A stretch of DNA of 10,180 bases. It comes from Hyphomicrobiales bacterium. Its GTDB lineage: Bacteria; Pseudomonadota; Alphaproteobacteria; Rhizobiales; Xanthobacteraceae. A program made the translations under genes and the position numbers. The notes under the pieces were generated by a model, which was not told where the DNA came from, made no database searches, and saw nothing but the letters and a program-made list of their open reading frames with translations. Shown here in pieces: positions 5,622-10,180 of the stretch (the first letter of the stretch is position 1; every line of letters begins with the position of its first letter). The stretch is taken from the NCBI GenBank assembly GCA_023266695.1, contig JAHFPO010000080.1, forward strand, positions 1-10,180, given 5' to 3'.

Positions 5622-6989
5622 ATGAACACCAGCTTTTTCGGCGAGATGTTGCAAACCATCGCGGAGCGCGGCCGCGCGCTGATCGCGGGCCGCGCGCGCC
5701 GACCGGCCGGAGAAATCCGCACTGCGACGCTGGTAGAGCTTTGCGAGGAGCTCCTCTCCGGCCGCGGCGAGGCATCGGGCGCGGCGCGCGCGCGCGAGAT
5801 TCTCGCCGATTTCCAGGAGCTGAAGATCGGCGAGCGCATCGCCTTCTTCGAGGCGCTCGCCGAGACATTCGGCTGTGATCGCGAGCGGCTGTTGGAAGCT
5901 TGCGCCGCCTATGAGCGCGATCCGTCCGATGCCGCCGCCCACAAGGTGCTCAGGGCCGCCGAGCCGCGCCGGCAGGAGTTGATCCGCCGGCTCAATCTCG
6001 CGCCCGGTGCGACGAGCGCGCTGGTCTCGATGCGCGAGCAATTGCTCGATGCGCTGGTACACCGCGACGACCTCGCGCCGGTCGACCGCGATTTCGTCCA
6101 TCTGCTCTCGTCCTGGTTCAATCGCGGGTTTCTCGTGCTGCGCCATATCAACTGGTCGTCGCCCGCCATCGTGCTGGAAAAAATCATCCGTTATGAGGCG
6201 GTCCATGAAATTCACGACTGGGACGATTTGCGCGCCCGCATCGATCCGCCGGACCGGAGGTGCTACGCCTTCTTCCACCCCGCGCTGGTGGACGACCCTT
6301 TGATCTTCGTCGAAGTGGCACTCACGCGCGAGATGCCCGACGCGATCTCCCCTATCCTTGGGAACGGGCGCGTGCCGATCGATCCGGGTCAGGCGACAAC
6401 CGCGGTGTTCTATTCGATCTCGAACTGCCAGCGCGGTCTCACCGGCGTGTCCTTCGGAAGCTTTCTGATCAAGCAGGTGGTCGAGGAGATCTCGCGCGAT
6501 CTGCCGAATCTTTCCACCTTCGTCACGCTCTCGCCGGTGCCGATATTCATGGAATGGCTCGCCGACGAACGCCGCGAGCAAAAATCGGAAGTGATCTCAC
6601 ATTCCGACCGGCTGGTGCTCGAGTATCTCGACGAGCCGGGCTGGCACCAGGGCCCTGTCAAAGTCGCAGCGTTGAAGCCGGTGCTCGGAGCGCTCGCCGC
6701 CCACTATTTCCTCAACGTGCGCACCGACCAGGGCCGGCCGGTCGATCCGGTCGCGCGCTTCCATCTCGGCAACGGCGCGCGGCTCGAACGCATCAATCTA
6801 ATGGCCGACCTCTCGGAGAAGGCGCTCGCCCAGTCCGCCGGCATCATGGTCAACTACCGCTACGTGCTCACCGATATCGAGAAAAACCACGAATCCTACG
6901 CCGAGGCGGGAGAGGTGGTGGCGAGCGGCGCGGTCCGACGCATGCTCCGCTCCGAGAAGGCGTCGCGCGCCCTCGCCCCCCAGTCGTGA
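5622..6989 (+). CDS. Malonyl-CoA decarboxylase
   Basis: This 455-residue enzyme converts malonyl-CoA to acetyl-CoA and CO2 in the cytoplasm, and is biotin-independent. An N-terminal helical domain (about 1-155) precedes the GNAT-like catalytic domain. Conserved blocks are SWFNRGFLVLRHINWSSPA (164-182), VHEIHDWDDLRARI (194-207), AVFYSISNCQRGLTGVSFGSFLIK (261-284), TLSPVPIF (302-309) and FHLGNGARLERINLMADLS (380-398). Alignment from memory to human MLYCD (Ser329/His423) places the catalytic pair at Ser304 and His381. Length matches bacterial members such as rhizobial MatA, but the usual partners MatB and MatC are not here. The start is supported by AGGAG (5607-5611), 10 bases before the ATG. 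It lies 46 bases downstream of the BtuF-like gene in the same direction and may be read from it or from its own weak promoter. It converges on the CoA-transferase gene. Confidence 0.95.
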   Translation: MNTSFFGEMLQTIAERGRALIAGRARRPAGEIRTATLVELCEELLSGRGEASGAARAREILADFQELKIGERIAFFEALAETFGCDRERLLEACAAYERDPSDAAAHKVLRAAEPRRQELIRRLNLAPGATSALVSMREQLLDALVHRDDLAPVDRDFVHLLSSWFNRGFLVLRHINWSSPAIVLEKIIRYEAVHEIHDWDDLRARIDPPDRRCYAFFHPALVDDPLIFVEVALTREMPDAISPILGNGRVPIDPGQATTAVFYSISNCQRGLTGVSFGSFLIKQVVEEISRDLPNLSTFVTLSPVPIFMEWLADERREQKSEVISHSDRLVLEYLDEPGWHQGPVKVAALKPVLGALAAHYFLNVRTDQGRPVDPVARFHLGNGARLERINLMADLSEKALAQSAGIMVNYRYVLTDIEKNHESYAEAGEVVASGAVRRMLRSEKASRALAPQS

Positions 6990-6996
6990 TCCGTCG

Positions 6997-7016
6997 GCTG
7001 CGGTTCGCGCCGCAGC
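6997..7016. terminator. Hairpin between convergent malonyl-CoA decarboxylase and CoA-transferase genes
   Basis: A perfect 7-bp stem, GCTGCGG (6997-7003) with CCGCAGC (7010-7016), has a TTCGCG loop and sits inside the 35-base gap between two stop codons. It is symmetrical, so it may serve both strands. There is no T run on either side, so strong intrinsic termination is uncertain. Confidence 0.5.
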
Positions 7017-7024
7017 GTTGAACC

Positions 7025-8197
7025 TCACGCCTCGCCGATCTCGCGCAGGATTTCCTGGCTGTGCTCGCCGAGCCGCGGCGCCGGCTGCTCGGACGCCATT
7101 CGCCGTCCGCCGAGGGTAAGCGGCGTGCGCACGCCCGGCGTACGGCCGCCTTTGGCTGCCTTGTTCGGCAGATCGAGGCGCATGCCGCGATGGACCACCT
7201 GCGGATCGGCGAAGACCTCGGTGAGGGAATGGATCGGACCGGCGGGGACCTGCACCGCTTCGAGCTTGTTCAAAAGATCATCGCGACGCATGCGTGCGGT
7301 GAGTCTGGCGAGCCGCGCGACCAGCTCATCGCGCCGCGTCACCCGATCGAAATTGGTGCGGTAGGCCGCCTCTTCGGCGAGCTTGGGCTCGCCGAGCACG
7401 GTGCAGAATTTGGCGAACTGGGCGTCGTTCCCTACCGCTACGATCACGTGGCCGTCGGCGACCGGGAAGACCTGATAGGGCACGATGTTCGGATGCGCGT
7501 TGCCGATGCGTCCCGGCTCCTTGCCAGAAACGAGATAGTTCAACGCCTGATTGGCGAGCACGCCGACCTGAGCATCGAGAAGCGCGGAGTCGACGTGGCA
7601 GCCTTTGCCGGTCTGGTCGCGCTCGCGTAACGCCGCCAAAATCCCGATCACCGCATAGACACCGGCGAAGATATCGGCGACGGGTACGCCAGCGCGCATG
7701 GGCTCGCCGTCGGGCTCTCCGGTAATGGCCATGATCCCGCCCATGCCCTGCACCATGAGGTCATAGCCCGCGCGCGGCGCATAGGGCCCGTCCTGGCCAA
7801 AACCGGTGACCGAGCAATAGATCAGACGTGGATTGACCTTGGCGAGGCTCTCGTAGTCGAGGCCGAACTTTTTGAGCCCGCCGACCTTGAAATTTTCGAT
7901 CAGCACGTCGGAGCGCGCCGCAAGTTTTTTCACGATGCGCCGACCGTCCTCGCTCTCGAAATCGATCTCGATCGAGCGCTTGCCGCGGTTGGCAGCATGG
8001 AAATAGGCGGAGTCCAGCTTGCCGCCGTCGGCGGCCTCGATGAATGGCGGACCCCAGCCGCGGGTGTCGTCGCCCGCACCTGCGCGCTCCACCTTGATCA
8101 CGCCAGCTCCGAGATCGGCGAGCACCTGACCCGCCCAGGGTCCAGCCAGGATGCGCGCAAGCTCGAGCACTCGTAGACCGGTCAATGGACCCGGCAT
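7025..8197 (-). CDS. Class III (CaiB/BaiF) CoA-transferase
   Basis: This 390-residue enzyme moves CoA from an acyl-CoA donor to a carboxylic acid through an enzyme-bound aspartyl intermediate; members work as interlocked dimers. The N-terminus PLTGLRVLELARILAGPWAGQ (4-24) with ADLGAGVIKVE (27-37) is the family hallmark. ANRGKRSIEIDF (69-80), VLIENFKVGGLKKFGLDYESL (98-118) and YDLMVQGMGGIMAITGEPDG (145-164) follow. Asp175 in VADIFAG aligns with the nucleophile Asp169 of formyl-CoA transferase. Length is normal. The substrate cannot be read from the sequence: oxalate, succinate/mesaconate, carnitine and many other acids are used in this family. Opposite malonyl-CoA decarboxylase, a malonate or similar dicarboxylate is possible but unproven. 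The ATG at 8197 has a modest GGAA 8 bases upstream. It follows the dppC-like gene by 121 bases in the same direction. Confidence 0.93.
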   Translation of the reverse strand: MPGPLTGLRVLELARILAGPWAGQVLADLGAGVIKVERAGAGDDTRGWGPPFIEAADGGKLDSAYFHAANRGKRSIEIDFESEDGRRIVKKLAARSDVLIENFKVGGLKKFGLDYESLAKVNPRLIYCSVTGFGQDGPYAPRAGYDLMVQGMGGIMAITGEPDGEPMRAGVPVADIFAGVYAVIGILAALRERDQTGKGCHVDSALLDAQVGVLANQALNYLVSGKEPGRIGNAHPNIVPYQVFPVADGHVIVAVGNDAQFAKFCTVLGEPKLAEEAAYRTNFDRVTRRDELVARLARLTARMRRDDLLNKLEAVQVPAGPIHSLTEVFADPQVVHRGMRLDLPNKAAKGGRTPGVRTPLTLGGRRMASEQPAPRLGEHSQEILREIGEA

Positions 8198-8318
8198 GAA
8201 AATGTTCCGTCAGAGACGATCGCGGGATTGCCGCATGGCGTCCTGTGTCGCTTGCCGGGAGGCCTCTTGTCCAGAGGCACCAGCCCCGCGGAGACCAATC
8301 CGTGACCGACGTCGAGGC
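8198..8318 (-). other. Gap between the dppC-like gene and the CoA-transferase gene
   Basis: This 121-base non-coding gap lies between two genes on the same strand. It contains a perfect 6-bp hairpin, GCCTCT (8262-8267) with AGAGGC (8273-8278) and a 5-base loop. With no U-tract, it may be a processing site, a weak or partial terminator, or nothing. I see no clear promoter. Confidence 0.35.
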
Positions 8319-9218
8319 TCACACCTTGAGGCGCGGATCGAGATAATCGCGGAGCGAATCGCCGAATAGATTGAACGAAAATACCGCCAGGCTGATGGCA
8401 ACGCCGGGGAAGATGATCATCCAGGGCGCCTGGCTATAGAACTCCTGCGAGGTGCCCGACAGCATCAGTCCCCATGCCGCCGTCGGCTCGGTGACGCCGA
8501 GGCCAAGGAAGGAGAGCGAGGCCTCGAGCAGGATCGCCTGGGCCATGAAGGCCGTGAACATGATGAGATAGGGCGCCACCACGTTCGGCGCCATGTGGCG
8601 GAAGATGATGCGCCCGTGCCCGTAGCCGGCGGCGCGGGCGGCATCGATATACGGCATCTCGCGAATCGCGAGCGCCGAGGACCGCACCACGCGCTCGACC
8701 CTCGGCATCATCGGGATCGCGATCGCCAGGATCAGGTTCACGTCAATCCCGCCGACGAGCCGCTTGCCGAGCATCGCAACAACCGCGAGCGCCAGCACGA
8801 TAATCGGGAAGGAGAGCAGCACATCCATAAAGCCCTGGATTGCCATGTCGATGCGTCCGCCGAAATAGGCGGAGGTGACCCCGATCACCGCGCCGACCGT
8901 GGAGCCAAGAAACGACGCCAGCAGCCCAACCGCGAGTGCCGTCCGCGCGCCGTAAATGATACGCGAGAAAACGTCGCGACCGAAGGCATCGGTGCCTAAC
9001 CAGTGCTCAGCCGAAGGAGCCGCCAGCATCGCGTCGTAGTCGAGCGTCAGCGGGTCATAGGGCACGACAAAATCGGCGAAGACGCCCGCGATGAACAGCG
9101 CGACGATAAAGACGAGACTCGCCGCGCCCAAAGGCTGCGTCACCACGAATTGCATTGCTGGATGATGGCGCTTGGGCACCTTGTAGCTGATTTCCAGTGC
9201 GGCGGTGATGATCGACAT
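8319..9218 (-). CDS. ABC transporter permease, DppC/OppC-like
   Basis: This is a 299-residue inner-membrane subunit of a dipeptide/oligopeptide/nickel-type importer. An N-terminal helix (about 30-52) leads into the OppC N-domain motif HWLGTDAFGRDVFSRIIYGAR (72-92). Five further helices follow, with the cytoplasmic EAA loop DAARAAGYGHGRIIFRHMAPN (192-212), which contacts the ATPase. DPRLKV is a typical C-terminus. I start it at 9218 rather than at the in-frame ATG at 9272, because the latter would overlap the dppB-like gene by 53 bases and add residues unlike any family member. The 9218 ATG follows the dppB-like stop after one base (TGACATG), and its own ribosome-binding site is poor, so translation is probably coupled. 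The pair forms the heterodimeric channel. Substrate is unknown: peptides, but also sugars, opines or metals in this family. Confidence 0.92.
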   Translation of the reverse strand: MSIITAALEISYKVPKRHHPAMQFVVTQPLGAASLVFIVALFIAGVFADFVVPYDPLTLDYDAMLAAPSAEHWLGTDAFGRDVFSRIIYGARTALAVGLLASFLGSTVGAVIGVTSAYFGGRIDMAIQGFMDVLLSFPIIVLALAVVAMLGKRLVGGIDVNLILAIAIPMMPRVERVVRSSALAIREMPYIDAARAAGYGHGRIIFRHMAPNVVAPYLIMFTAFMAQAILLEASLSFLGLGVTEPTAAWGLMLSGTSQEFYSQAPWMIIFPGVAISLAVFSFNLFGDSLRDYLDPRLKV

Positions 9219-9219
9219 G

Positions 9220-10173
9220 TCAATGGTACCGGATGCGCGGGTCGAACACCGCGTAAAGGAGATCGACCACAAAATTGATCAGAATGAAGAATACGGCGAC
9301 CAGCATCACCAGTGACTGCACCATGGTGTAGTCGGCGCGCGTCACCGTATCGACGAAGAGCTTGCCGATGCCGTTCAGGTTGAACACCTGCTCGGTCACG
9401 ACGAGCCCACCGATGAGAAACGCAAACTCCAGCCCGATCACGGTGATCACCGGCAGCATGGCGTTGCGCATGGCGTGGCGGCCCACGACGAGGCGCTCAT
9501 AGAGGCCCTTGGCGCGCGCGGTCCGGATATAGTCTTCCTGCAGCACCTCCAGGATCGTGGACCGCGTCATGCGCGTCGCCACCGCCGAATAGCGGTAGCC
9601 GACCGCGAGCGCCGGCCAGATCAGCTGTGACAGGTTCTTGACTGGATTCTCGTAGATCGGCGTGAAGGTGAGCGGCGGGATCCAGTTGAAGTTGAGGAGC
9701 AGCCCGAGGATGATCAACATGCCGAGCCAGAACGAAGGCACCGCGAGCCCGGCGATGGCGAAGACCTGGATCAGCCGGTCGATCCAGCTGTCCTTGTAGA
9801 GCGCCGCGAGCGTGCCGAGCGGGAGCGCCAGTGTGGTGGCGAGCACGGTCGCCATGATCGCCACCTGCATGGAAAGTTCGAGCCGGCTTGCGATTTCATC
9901 GATCACCGGGCGGCCGGTCCACATCGAGATACCGAAATCTCCGACGAAGATTCCCGTCATCCAGTCGTAGAATTGCCACCAGATCGGTTTGTCGAGACCG
10001 AGCCGGGCGCGCTCGGCAGCAATCGTCTCGGGGCTGACCTGGCCGCCATCCATGAGAAAACGCAATTCGACGATATCGCCCGGCATCAGCCGCAACAGGA
10101 CGAACACGAGCACGGCGACGCCGAGCAGCGTCGGGATCATCAGCAGGGTTCGATGAATCGTGTAACGCAGCAT
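9220..10173 (-). CDS. ABC transporter permease, DppB/OppB-like
   Basis: This 317-residue inner-membrane partner of the DppC-like permease has the standard size. The first helix (MLRYTIHRTLLMIPTLLGVAVLVFVLL, 1-27) is followed by the conserved LMPGD (29-33). A periplasmic loop contains RLGLDKPIWWQFYDWMTGIFVGDFGISM (57-84). Five more helices follow, with the EAA-loop segment DYIRTARAKGLYERLVVGRHAMRNAMLP (214-241) that binds the ATPase. The C-terminus DPRIRYH is typical. The ATG at 10173 is only 7 bases from the window edge, so its ribosome-binding site cannot be judged, but the N-terminus aligns with family starts, so the gene is probably complete. A periplasmic binding protein gene usually precedes it and would lie just outside. 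The ATPase genes do not follow the dppC-like gene, so they must be upstream, elsewhere or shared. Confidence 0.94.
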   Translation of the reverse strand: MLRYTIHRTLLMIPTLLGVAVLVFVLLRLMPGDIVELRFLMDGGQVSPETIAAERARLGLDKPIWWQFYDWMTGIFVGDFGISMWTGRPVIDEIASRLELSMQVAIMATVLATTLALPLGTLAALYKDSWIDRLIQVFAIAGLAVPSFWLGMLIILGLLLNFNWIPPLTFTPIYENPVKNLSQLIWPALAVGYRYSAVATRMTRSTILEVLQEDYIRTARAKGLYERLVVGRHAMRNAMLPVITVIGLEFAFLIGGLVVTEQVFNLNGIGKLFVDTVTRADYTMVQSLVMLVAVFFILINFVVDLLYAVFDPRIRYH

Positions 10174-10180
10174 AGCGCCG

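Noticed and set aside
5595..6581. 328-residue open frame on the minus strand opposite malonyl-CoA decarboxylase
   Set aside because: Low-complexity charged translation with no family features; the decarboxylase on the other strand is unambiguous.
9219..9272. 18-residue N-terminal extension of the DppC-like permease
   Set aside because: It would overlap the dppB-like gene out of frame and has no family similarity; the 9218 start gives the standard coupled arrangement.
1..10180. Novel defence, phage or mobile system
   Set aside because: Every gene belongs to a well-known metabolic, transport or cell-wall family, composition looks uniform by eye, and no integrase, toxin, nuclease, methylase or reverse transcriptase is present.

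Overview
The window reads as an ordinary stretch of chromosome from a GC-rich alphaproteobacterium, most likely of the Hyphomicrobiales (Rhizobiales/Bradyrhizobium-like). The evidence is the strong G/C third-position bias, the protein families present, and a nested palindromic intergenic repeat of the kind scattered through those genomes. Genes are tightly packed. I found no tRNA or rRNA gene, CRISPR array, insertion sequence, integrase or phage gene, and no clear sign of an undescribed defence or mobile system.

Layout, left to right. (1) 1-878, +: MepA-type LAS metallo-endopeptidase of peptidoglycan, missing its 5' end at the window edge. (2) 883-1647, -: TauE/SafE-family membrane transporter, tail-to-tail with mepA and only 4 bases away. 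(3) 1648-1876: divergent intergenic region with a bulged hairpin. (4) 1877-2902, +: UDP-glucuronate 4-epimerase-like sugar-nucleotide epimerase. (5) 2903-3041: convergent junction filled by a composite palindromic repeat that reaches into the next gene's stop codon. (6) 3042-4667, -: GMC-family FAD oxidoreductase. (7) 4668-4768: short divergent promoter region. (8) 4769-5575, +: BtuF-like helical-backbone substrate-binding-fold protein with no export signal. (9) 5622-6989, +: malonyl-CoA decarboxylase. (10) 6990-7024: hairpin between convergent genes. (11) 7025-8197, -: class III (CaiB/BaiF) CoA-transferase. (12) 8198-8318: 121-base gap with a small hairpin. (13) 8319-9218 and 9220-10173, -: DppC-like and DppB-like ABC permeases, translationally coupled. 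Their substrate-binding protein and ATPases are not in the window.

How the genes may work together. The two permeases form one importer channel for peptides or another small solute, and the CoA-transferase is the next gene in the same direction, so it may be co-transcribed. The CoA-transferase faces malonyl-CoA decarboxylase. Together they could activate and decarboxylate malonate or a related dicarboxylate, but this is inferred from proximity only. The other genes (cell-wall hydrolase, anion exporter, polysaccharide precursor epimerase, GMC dehydrogenase, BtuF-like protein) look like independent housekeeping or accessory functions.
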